Source: an uncultured bacterium
GTDB lineage: Bacteria; Planctomycetota; UBA1135; GCA-002686595
DNA length: 5,420 bases
Direction: 5' to 3'
NCBI GenBank assembly: GCA_913058555.1
Contig: CAJXRJ010000528.1
Location: 1-5,420, forward strand
Below the pieces are notes generated by a model. It did no database searches. It had not been told where the DNA came from and was given only the letters and a program-made list of their open reading frames with translations. A program made the translations under genes and the position numbers. Of the stretch, positions 1-5,420 are shown piece by piece (the first letter of the stretch is position 1; each line of letters opens with the position of its first letter).

Positions 1-42
1 CACTGCATATCGTCGGCAGCGTCAGATGTGTATAAGAGACAG
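1..42 (+). other. Illumina Nextera (Tn5 tagmentation) adapter contamination, not genomic
   Basis: This is library-preparation sequence left on the contig end. Base 1 fits the last C of the P5 arm. Bases 2-9 (ACTGCATA) match the Nextera i5 index known as 506. Bases 10-23 (TCGTCGGCAGCGTC) are the Read 1 primer portion. Bases 24-42 (AGATGTGTATAAGAGACAG) are the 19-bp mosaic end recognised by engineered Tn5 transposase. The order and spacing match a full-length Nextera i5 adapter ligated directly to genomic DNA at base 43. Native Tn5 outside and inside ends differ from this hybrid mosaic end, so it does not mark a natural transposon. The reading frame of the following gene stays open back through the adapter, which creates a false start at base 26 and a spurious MCIRDR N-terminus. 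Confidence 0.98.
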
Positions 43-910
43 GTATTTCGGGTGCACCGTGGGCCGCGTGTCCAATCGCATCGCCCTTGGGAAGTTTGAG
101 CTGGACGGCAAGGCGTATCGCCTCGCCACGAATAACGAGCCGAATCACCTGCACGGCGGCACGGTGGGGTTCGGCGCGCGCCTTTGGGAGCGGATCCCCA
201 GCGACGCTCCCGGGACGCTCACCTTTCGCTTGGTCTCCGATGACGGCGACGAGGGCTACCCAGGGCGGTTGGTCGCCACGTCGAGCTACCACCTCTCAGA
301 CAGTGGCGACCTGCGGTTTACGATGACGGCGACGAGCGACGCGCAGACGCCGGTCTCGCTGACCAACCACGCCTACTGGAATCTCGCGGGCGATGGCGCC
401 CAGACGGTGCTCGATCATGAGCTTGAGATCCGGGCAGCGAGCTACACGCCCACTGACGATACGTTGATCCCCACGGGGACGGTTGAGCGCCCGACGTCGG
501 CCCTTGAGTTTGGGTCAGCCAAGGCCATCGGCCGCGACATCGACGAGGTCATTGCAACGCCGGCCCTCGGCTACGATCACAACTACGTGTTGTTCGAGGG
601 CGTGATTCGTGACAAAGAGGACTCGGAGTCCCGCGTGAAAGTGGGCATGTTCGACGCGCGACTCCGGGACCCCGCATCGGGCCGCACCATGGAGCTCTAC
701 ACGGACCAGCCGGGCCTCCAGTTCTACTCGGGCAATCACCTCTTCGGCCAGACTGGCAAAGGCGGCGCGAGCTACGGCATTCGTTCCGCATGTTGCCTGG
801 AGCCCCAGGGGCTTCCGAACGCGATTAACGAGCCCCGGTTCCCGGACGTCGTGATCGGCCCGGGCGACACGTATTCCCACACGACGGTCCTGCGCTTCGG
901 GATCGAGTGA
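43..910 (+). CDS. galM: Aldose 1-epimerase (mutarotase), 5'-truncated by the contig end
   Basis: Aldose 1-epimerase interconverts the alpha and beta anomers of free hexoses such as galactose and glucose, feeding sugar kinases or dehydrogenases; it is usually cytosolic, though exported forms exist. About 288 genuine residues are present, starting with YFGCTVGRVSNRI. The family is usually near 340-350 residues, so about 55-65 N-terminal residues are missing and any signal peptide would be lost. Visible landmarks are PNHLHGG (substrate-binding His at bases 152-154), SLTNHAYWNL (catalytic acid His at 368-370), DQPGLQFYSGN, and CLEPQGLPNAIN (catalytic base Glu at 800-802), so the active-site set is complete. 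A loop around bases 600-650 (VIRDKEDSESR) looks several residues longer than in typical members. The ATG at base 26 lies inside adapter sequence and is not a real start. The SDR gene follows 27 bp later on the same strand, suggesting co-transcription. Confidence 0.94.
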
Positions 911-937
911 CCGAGCAACCCCGACTCCCTTCCACCT

Positions 938-1690
938 ATGTTTGATCTCAAAGGACGCGTCGCCCTGGTAACCGGTTCGACCACGGGCCTCGGCAAGGCC
1001 ATGGCCATGCACCTCGGACGCGCCGGTGCCAAAGTCGCCATCAACTACGCCAACAATGCCGAGCGCGCGGCGGCCACCCTCGAGGAATTCCGGGCCGAAG
1101 GGCTGGCCGGCGACATCTTCCGAGCCAACGTGACGGACCATGCGGACGTGACGCGCCTCGAAGCGGAGGTCCGCGAGAAGCTCGGACCCATCGACGTGAT
1201 GGTCCTGAACGCCACGCCGGACCAGCCGATCAAGCCCATCGAGGAGTACGACTGGGACTTCCACCAGTCCATGCTCGAGTTCTTCGTCAAGAGCCCGTTC
1301 CTGCTCACGCGGGCTGTCCTGCCCGGGATGAAGGAGCGCCGCTATGGCCGCATCATCAACATCGGCTCCGAGGTCTTCGACCGCGGCGTGCCGAACTTCA
1401 GCCCCTACGTCGCGGCCAAGGGCGCCCAGCGCGGCTGGACACGTTCCATGTCCCAGGAACTCGCGCCCTTCGGCATCACGGTCAACATGATTTCCCCCGG
1501 TTGGATCCCGGTGGAGCGCCACGAGAACGATCCCGAGGAGGACAAGGCGGCCTACCTCAAGCTGATCCCGGTGGGCCATTGGGGCAAGCCCGCCGACATC
1601 GCCGCCGCGGCGGTCTACTTCGCCAGCGACGAAGCAAACTTTGTCACCGGTCAGACCCTCGTGGTGAACGGCGGCATGACCGTGAACTAG
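938..1690 (+). CDS. Short-chain dehydrogenase/reductase (SDR), FabG-like
   Basis: This is a 250-residue classical SDR, a cytosolic NAD(P)-dependent alcohol/ketone oxidoreductase; the substrate cannot be read from the sequence. The Rossmann cofactor motif TGSTTGLG is at residues 12-19. The NYANN stretch after strand beta-2 (36-40) resembles NADPH-using FabG proteins, with no acidic residue favouring NAD. The active site has Ser144 and the YVAAK motif (Tyr157, Lys161) with the normal 13-residue Ser-Tyr spacing. ISPGW and the C-terminal TGQTLVVNGGM follow in the usual places. Two oddities: the NNAG motif reads LNAT, and the position of the fourth catalytic-tetrad residue (Asn) appears to be Phe116. 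The start gives a standard N-terminus (FDLKGRVALVTG), though no Shine-Dalgarno is visible in the 27-bp gap after galM. Next to a mutarotase and an L-galactose-dehydrogenase-like AKR, a role in sugar or sugar-acid oxidation is more likely than fatty acid synthesis. Confidence 0.95.
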   Translation: MFDLKGRVALVTGSTTGLGKAMAMHLGRAGAKVAINYANNAERAAATLEEFRAEGLAGDIFRANVTDHADVTRLEAEVREKLGPIDVMVLNATPDQPIKPIEEYDWDFHQSMLEFFVKSPFLLTRAVLPGMKERRYGRIINIGSEVFDRGVPNFSPYVAAKGAQRGWTRSMSQELAPFGITVNMISPGWIPVERHENDPEEDKAAYLKLIPVGHWGKPADIAAAAVYFASDEANFVTGQTLVVNGGMTVN

Positions 1691-2610
1691 GCCCAGTGGC
1701 CGCTCGGCCACGTCCGGTCACGGACGGGCTCCACGAGCGCATCGATCGCCGCGAGGAGGCCCTCGTCCACCTGGTGGGCGAGGGCTTCGACGTTCCTCTC
1801 GATCTCGCCGGCGGACTCCACGCCCACGAGGGTGCACGCGAGGCCTGGCCTCGCCATGGCGAACTGCAGCGCCACGTCGGTGATCTCGCGGCCGTGTTCC
1901 TTGCAGAGCCTGGCGATGGCTTGCGCCACCTCGCGCACTTCAACAGGGGCGGGGTGCCATGGAGGTGGGCCCGAGTCCGTCAGGACGCCCATGTGCAGCG
2001 TCGACGCGTTGATGACCGCTTGCCCCCGCGACGTGCACGCGGGGAGCAGTGAGTCGAAGAGCGTTCGGTCCATGAGGTTCCCGTGGCAGTACGAAAGCAC
2101 CGCGTCGATCGGGAACGCGGCCGCGATCTCCTCGAGGGCGCTGAGCGGATAGCCGGAAACCCCAACGTAGCGTGCCTTCCCGGCGTCCTTCGCCGCCATG
2201 AGCGCGGGCAATGTCTCGTCGATGATCCGGCCGGTATCCCCGAACTCCACGTCGTGAACGAGCAGTAGGTCGACCCGATCCGTGCGTAGCCGGCCAAGCG
2301 ACTCGTCGATGCTCTTCGCCACGCGCCCCGGGCTGAAGTCGAATTCCGCCTCCCCGTAGCGCCCGCACTTGGTGATCAAGAACACCTCGTCCCGCGCCCC
2401 CTCGAGGGCCGCCCCAAGCCGCGTCTCCGACAGGGTCGCCCCGTAGTAGGGCGATGTGTCGAACACGGTCACGCCCAGCTCTAACGCCCGCCGCACGGCC
2501 GCTCGACCGCCGTCGCCCGTCACCGGCCCATACGCGCCCCCGAGCGGAGCGGCCCCAAACCCAAGCGCCGACAGCGTCTCGCCGGTCTTCCCAAACGGCA
2601 GTGTTTCCAT
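1687..2610 (-). CDS. Aldo/keto reductase, L-galactose / L-fucose dehydrogenase-like
   Basis: This is a cytosolic NAD(P)-dependent oxidoreductase of the aldo/keto reductase fold. It closely resembles plant L-galactose dehydrogenase and bacterial D-threo-aldose 1-dehydrogenase, which oxidise L-galactose or L-fucose at C1 to the lactone. Numbering from the ATG at 2610 gives 307 residues, close to the family size (about 320). The catalytic tetrad is visible: Asp51 and Tyr56 in FDTSPYYG, Lys81 in TKCGRY, and His119 in VHDVEFG. Subfamily signatures include GFGAAPLGG, FDFSPGRVAKSIDESL, LSYCHGNL and GPPPWHPAP, with the C-terminal cofactor-binding stretch LVGVESAGEIERN. An in-frame TTG at 2628 would add six residues, but METLPFGKTG aligns with the usual family N-terminus, so the ATG is preferred. 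No clear ribosome site supports either start. The stop codon overlaps that of the convergent SDR within CTAG. The lipoprotein gene ends 46 bp upstream on the same strand. Confidence 0.95.
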   Translation of the reverse strand: METLPFGKTGETLSALGFGAAPLGGAYGPVTGDGGRAAVRRALELGVTVFDTSPYYGATLSETRLGAALEGARDEVFLITKCGRYGEAEFDFSPGRVAKSIDESLGRLRTDRVDLLLVHDVEFGDTGRIIDETLPALMAAKDAGKARYVGVSGYPLSALEEIAAAFPIDAVLSYCHGNLMDRTLFDSLLPACTSRGQAVINASTLHMGVLTDSGPPPWHPAPVEVREVAQAIARLCKEHGREITDVALQFAMARPGLACTLVGVESAGEIERNVEALAHQVDEGLLAAIDALVEPVRDRTWPSGHWA

Positions 2611-2656
2611 GACCGGATGGTACGCCAAGGGCCTGGATCGCTGAGCGGCGGCGGTC

Positions 2657-4087
2657 CTAGGGAATCACGATAGGGGACGCTTCGAGGGATTCCGTGCGAC
2701 CGCGTTCGCCGTCCGCTGTTCGCCATTCAAGGGCCACGGCAGAGTTTGGGATCCAGAGGGGGACGGTGGTGCCCCCTTCAAACCAGCCGAGGGAGTAAGG
2801 CTCCAGGGTGGCGCCCAAGAGAGGGCCCGGGAGAGGACCCGGGAGAGGACCCGGAACGAGCACGAACTCATGGAGCCCTGCGCCGTTGATCGTCACTTCC
2901 GCGGGGCGCCCAGCGCCGTCGCCGGTGAGGTGGAGGCTGTCGCCTGAGACCGTGAACCACTCGCGTACGAGACGACGGGATCCCAGGGAGTTGGTTTCCC
3001 AGAGAACACCCGACCCGGTCTCGGCCCTCAGGAGCACACTCGTTTCGCCCCGCAGGCTCCGCACGCTCCGCGGGATCTGGTAGCCAACGGCCGACCGTCG
3101 CCCGTCCCATTCATCGCGCGACCCGTAGGTCGTTCCCCCGATGGTCCCGCCGGCCACGGGTTCCAGGGGAACGGGGACCTTCCGAACCCGAGGAACGGTG
3201 CCGGTCACGGTACGGTCGTACCGCCAGCTCGGCGGCTCTTCGCGCGCCAGGGGGATGGTTTGTCCATTGGCGCCCCACGCCTTCCAGAGGGTGGCATGGG
3301 TCGGCGCTGCACCGAAAGTTTGGAGGTGATAGCGGACCTCGTCGCCCACGTAGCCCTCGAGAATGAACGTCCCATAGCGATTGCGCCGGTAGCGCTCGCC
3401 GCCCACTTGGAGGGTGCCGGGCTGGTCCATGCCGACCACCGGGCCTCCGTCGGGAAGGCGGAGCTCGATCTCCCACGGGACGGCGGCGCGGAGGTTGAGC
3501 GGGACAGACTTCCACTCACTGGACGCCACGGAGACAGGTTCCAGGAGGACGATCGCCGGCGCCGAGGGACCCAAATCTACGGAGAGGGAGTACTCGCCGG
3601 GCGTGAGCTTCACGGTCACCCGGCGCTCGCCGGCGTCCGTTAGCCAGCGGGGCGCATCGGGGGGCGTCTCGTCGAGCTCTGGGTGGCCCAACTCCACGGT
3701 GGCGACGATCTCGTTCCGAAGGCTGGACTTGATCTCCTCGGGGAACGTCGCCCATGCGGCAGGGTCGGGACCGCCATCGCCGTGGCGGCGGATCTGGAGC
3801 TTCGTGTCGCCGGGGCAGTGCCCTTGCACTCGTACGAGCAGCGTTCCGTGCCCCTCTGGGCTCACGTTCCCACGGACGGCGTCCACCTCCCAATCGGGCC
3901 GTGCGAGGACCAGCGGCGGCTCGACGGCGATCGAACCTGCTGCACTGCAGCCTGCGCCCAGCAAGGCCAGTGCCCATAGCGCGAGCTGGCCACGGGTGGC
4001 ATGTGATCGCGGGCAGGAAGCAGCGTCTCGACCCATGGAGCTGATTGAGGGCGGCGTCGCCGATTCCGGGCTCGTTTCCTGGCGCAT
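2657..4087 (-). CDS. Predicted lipoprotein of unknown function with a PGPL repeat
   Basis: I do not recognise a family for this 476-residue protein. After a basic/polar N-terminal stretch comes a hydrophobic segment, LALWALALLGAG (residues 35-46), ending at Cys47. This resembles a type II signal peptide, although Gly at -3 of the lipobox is not ideal. If cleaved there, the protein would be membrane-anchored outside the cytoplasm. The long pre-Cys region suggests the real start may be the in-frame ATG at 4036 (Met18), which gives a normal 29-residue signal; neither ATG has a clear ribosome site. The rest appears soluble, rich in beta-strand-like segments, Pro, Gly and Thr (for example TVKLTPGEYSLSVDL), and may be one or more beta-sandwich domains, with no catalytic motif that I can see. 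Residues 412-423 are PGPL repeated three times. Minus-strand codons stay open for the full length with no frameshift. It could share a transcript with the AKR gene downstream, while the protease gene diverges from it. Confidence 0.78.
   Translation of the reverse strand: MRQETSPESATPPSISSMGRDAASCPRSHATRGQLALWALALLGAGCSAAGSIAVEPPLVLARPDWEVDAVRGNVSPEGHGTLLVRVQGHCPGDTKLQIRRHGDGGPDPAAWATFPEEIKSSLRNEIVATVELGHPELDETPPDAPRWLTDAGERRVTVKLTPGEYSLSVDLGPSAPAIVLLEPVSVASSEWKSVPLNLRAAVPWEIELRLPDGGPVVGMDQPGTLQVGGERYRRNRYGTFILEGYVGDEVRYHLQTFGAAPTHATLWKAWGANGQTIPLAREEPPSWRYDRTVTGTVPRVRKVPVPLEPVAGGTIGGTTYGSRDEWDGRRSAVGYQIPRSVRSLRGETSVLLRAETGSGVLWETNSLGSRRLVREWFTVSGDSLHLTGDGAGRPAEVTINGAGLHEFVLVPGPLPGPLPGPLLGATLEPYSLGWFEGGTTVPLWIPNSAVALEWRTADGERGRTESLEASPIVIP
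2819..2854. repeat. Three tandem 12-bp repeats encoding (Pro-Gly-Pro-Leu)x3
   Basis: The unit GAGAGGRCCCGG occurs three times head to tail; the copies at 2831-2842 and 2843-2854 are identical, and the one at 2819-2830 differs by one base (G for A). On the minus strand each copy encodes PGPL, giving residues 412-423 of the lipoprotein. The length is a multiple of three, so copy-number changes would keep the frame. A flexible proline-rich linker between C-terminal segments is the likely structural effect. Short identical repeats of this kind are prone to slippage and to assembly collapse. Confidence 0.88.
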
Positions 4088-4147
4088 GATTCGTCATCCC
4101 GTGCGGTGGACATGGCGGAACTGCCCGCCCCTGGGAATGTACCTCTA

Positions 4148-4177
4148 TTGACAGTCGAGTGTGATTGGCCCTACGAC
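4148..4177 (+). promoter_or_regulatory. Putative sigma70-type promoter for the protease gene
   Basis: A perfect -35 consensus, TTGACA (4148-4153), is followed after 18 bp by TACGAC (4172-4177), a poor -10 element that keeps T1, A2 and A5 of TATAAT. The spacing is acceptable and would place transcription initiation near 4184, about 25 bp before the ATG at 4209. The -35 match is seen directly; promoter activity is inferred, and the weak -10 suggests either that an activator is needed or that the match is coincidental. Confidence 0.33.
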
Positions 4178-4179
4178 TG
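4152..4179. repeat. Short inverted repeat overlapping the putative promoter
   Basis: CAGTCG (4152-4157) and its exact reverse complement CGACTG (4174-4179) are separated by 16 bp. The half-site centres are 22 bp apart, about two helical turns, which would put both on the same DNA face. The arms overlap the -35 and -10 elements, as an operator for a dimeric regulator might. With only six matching bases per arm, chance occurrence is quite possible. Confidence 0.25.
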
Positions 4180-4208
4180 AAGGTTGTCTTCCCAACTCAA
4201 CTCCTGCC

Positions 4209-5420
4209 ATGACTGCCAACGAGCCCGCCACCCTCAACGGACACCAACTCAACGCCCTCGTCGACATTCCCGACTATCGGGATCGATGGTACGAGCCGAC
4301 TCTCCAGCGACTCGCCCTGACGAAGGAGGCGCCCGAGGGCCTCACGATTCTCGACCAGGGGCAAGAGGGAGCCTGCACGGGCTTCGGGCTGGCGGCCGTG
4401 GTGAACCTCCTCCTCAAGGAGCAGCGCCAGGAAGGACCTGTGAGCCCGCGGATGCTCTATGAGATGGCGCGGCTCCACGATGAATGGCCGGGTGAGGAAT
4501 ACGACGGGTCGAGCTGCCGCGGCGTGATCAAGGGCTGGTTCCACATGGGGGTCTGCGCCAGTGACCTTTGGAGGTACGACGCCAACCGCCCGGGGCATCT
4601 GACGATCGCGCGGGCCAAGGACGCTCGCAAGCGCACCGTCGGTGCCTACTACCGGATCCGCAAGAGCATCGTGGACATGCACGCCGCCATCAACGAAGCG
4701 GGTGCGGTGCTCTGCTCGGCGAAGGTGCACGACGGCTGGAGCCACGCCCGTGGCGGCAAGATCAAGTTCAAGTCCACGGAGCTCGGCGCGCACGCGTTCG
4801 CCGTGGTGGGTTACACCTCCGAAGGCTTCCTCGTGCAGAATTCCTGGGGTGCCGAATGGGGGAAAGGCGGCGTCGCCCTTTGGACCTACGAGGACTGGAT
4901 GGACAACGTCATCGATGCGTGGGTCGTTCAGCTCGCGCTCTCCACGCCCCAGCTCTACTCCCGCAGGGACTCGCCCAACGCCAGCGGCGCCATGCGGGCC
5001 AGCCTCCGGCGGAGCGGGCCGCGGCGTGACGAGATTGCGGGGCATTTCGTGCACATCGACGACGGCCGATTTCACGACTCGGGCAAGTACTGGAGCACCC
5101 TCCAGGACGTCAAGGTCACCGCGAAGTACGTGGCCGAGAGCGACAAATACGACCATCTCGTGGTCTATGCCCACGGCGGCCTGAACTCGGTGAAGGCGTC
5201 CGCTTGCCGGGTGGCGGCCATGCGCGACACGTTCAAGGCAAACCGTATCTACCCGTACCACTTCATGTACGACACGGGGCTCATGGAGGAGCTCAAGGAT
5301 GTCGTGATCGGCAAGCGCCGCGGCGCGGACGAGCGCGCTGGGGGCTTCACGGACTGGACCGATAAGCTCCTGGAGCGGGCCAGTCGCCGCGCCGGACGGG
5401 CCCTCTGGCGCGAAATGAAG
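4209..5420 (+). CDS. Papain-like (C1) cysteine protease fused to an alpha/beta-hydrolase-like domain, 3'-partial
   Basis: The frame is open from the ATG at 4209 to the window edge: 404 residues with no stop. Residues about 40-230 form a papain-fold cysteine protease. DQGQEGACTGFG gives the oxyanion Gln50 and nucleophile Cys56 with the same six-residue spacing as papain; GAHAFAVVGY gives His195; QNSWGAEWGKGG gives Asn211. The Trp that follows Cys in papain is Thr here, as in many bacterial C1 proteins. There is no signal peptide and fewer than 50 residues precede Gln50, so there is no room for a usual inhibitory propeptide; a cytoplasmic enzyme is inferred. A linker with GHFVHIDDGRF (278-288) leads to a second domain beginning DHLVVYAHGGLNS (His322-Gly323-Gly324), reminiscent of the strand and oxyanion loop of alpha/beta hydrolases. 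Any nucleophile elbow (GxSxG) would lie beyond the edge. Substrate is unknown. The protease call is firm; the hydrolase call is tentative. Confidence 0.92.
   Translation, partial: MTANEPATLNGHQLNALVDIPDYRDRWYEPTLQRLALTKEAPEGLTILDQGQEGACTGFGLAAVVNLLLKEQRQEGPVSPRMLYEMARLHDEWPGEEYDGSSCRGVIKGWFHMGVCASDLWRYDANRPGHLTIARAKDARKRTVGAYYRIRKSIVDMHAAINEAGAVLCSAKVHDGWSHARGGKIKFKSTELGAHAFAVVGYTSEGFLVQNSWGAEWGKGGVALWTYEDWMDNVIDAWVVQLALSTPQLYSRRDSPNASGAMRASLRRSGPRRDEIAGHFVHIDDGRFHDSGKYWSTLQDVKVTAKYVAESDKYDHLVVYAHGGLNSVKASACRVAAMRDTFKANRIYPYHFMYDTGLMEELKDVVIGKRRGADERAGGFTDWTDKLLERASRRAGRALWREMK

Larger units (their letters stand above)
4088..4208. promoter_or_regulatory. Divergent intergenic region between lipoprotein and protease genes
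   Basis: This 121-bp stretch separates two genes pointing away from each other and so should hold promoters for both, unless the lipoprotein start is at 4036, in which case the region is longer. It contains the TTGACA box and inverted repeat described separately. On the minus strand the best -10-like hexamer I see is TACATT (plus-strand complement about 4136-4141), without a convincing -35 element. No strong Shine-Dalgarno sequence precedes either start codon. I see no terminator hairpin with a T-run and no small gene here. Confidence 0.5.

Noticed and set aside
24..42. End of a natural Tn5/IS50 transposon
   Set aside because: The 19-mer is the synthetic mosaic end, not the native outside or inside end, and it is joined to the Nextera primer and index sequence.
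515..1711. Long minus-strand open frame (398 codons) antisense to galM and the SDR
   Set aside because: It spans two well-supported plus-strand genes and their gap, and its His/Arg/Val/Gly-rich translation has no recognisable domain; long antisense frames are expected at high G+C.
1501..2052. Plus-strand open frame across the SDR-AKR junction
   Set aside because: It overlaps both convergent genes out of frame and its Arg/Gly-rich product looks like a composition artifact.
2611..2628. TTG start at 2628 for the AKR
   Set aside because: The extra AYHPV residues precede the conserved family N-terminus, and an ATG at 2610 starts exactly where homologues do.
2611..2656. Terminator or promoter between the lipoprotein and AKR genes
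   Set aside because: I found no convincing hairpin with a T-run or paired -35/-10 elements in these 46 bases.
4114..4129. GGCGG...CCGCC hairpin as terminator or riboswitch element
   Set aside because: The stem is only 5 bp with no following T-run, and it lies between divergent starts where a terminator is not expected; such stems are common by chance at this G+C.
4197..5261. Long minus-strand open frame (354 codons) antisense to the protease gene
   Set aside because: The plus strand carries a clear papain-family active site through this span; the antisense translation is low-complexity and has no family signature.

Overview
The window is a high-G+C (roughly two-thirds G+C by eye), gene-dense bacterial fragment, probably an assembled contig from an uncultivated environmental organism. 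There is no rRNA, tRNA, CRISPR array or natural mobile element, and no gene-free stretch longer than about 120 bp. The phylum cannot be fixed from this sequence. The genes recall free-living polysaccharide-degrading lineages, and none of the starts has a clear Shine-Dalgarno sequence; both points are only suggestive. The contig begins with a laboratory artifact: bases 1-42 are an Illumina Nextera adapter (end of the P5 arm, an 8-base i5 index, the Read 1 primer site and the synthetic Tn5 mosaic end). Genomic sequence starts at base 43.

Region 1 (43-2610) looks like a small sugar-oxidation module. A 5'-truncated aldose 1-epimerase (galM, + strand) is followed after 27 bp by a short-chain dehydrogenase/reductase (SDR, + strand). 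An aldo/keto reductase (AKR) of the L-galactose/L-fucose dehydrogenase type converges on the SDR from the minus strand, and the two stop codons interlock in a single CTAG. Together they could interconvert sugar anomers, oxidise the sugar at C1 to a lactone, and carry out a further alcohol/ketone redox step. This is an inference from family membership and proximity.

Region 2 (2657-4087, minus strand) is one predicted lipoprotein of about 476 residues with no recognised family. It carries a (Pro-Gly-Pro-Leu)x3 tract encoded by three 12-bp tandem repeats. It lies upstream of, and on the same strand as, the AKR gene.

Region 3 (4209 to the right edge, + strand) is a divergently transcribed gene that runs off the window. 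It encodes a papain-like (C1) cysteine protease domain with the Gln/Cys/His/Asn active-site set intact and neither signal peptide nor normal-length propeptide. The protease is fused to a second domain with a YAHGG motif resembling the oxyanion-loop region of alpha/beta hydrolases. The 121-bp divergent intergenic region holds a perfect TTGACA box and a short inverted repeat overlapping the putative promoter. The protease-hydrolase fusion is the most biologically intriguing item; the adapter is the most important one for anyone using the sequence.
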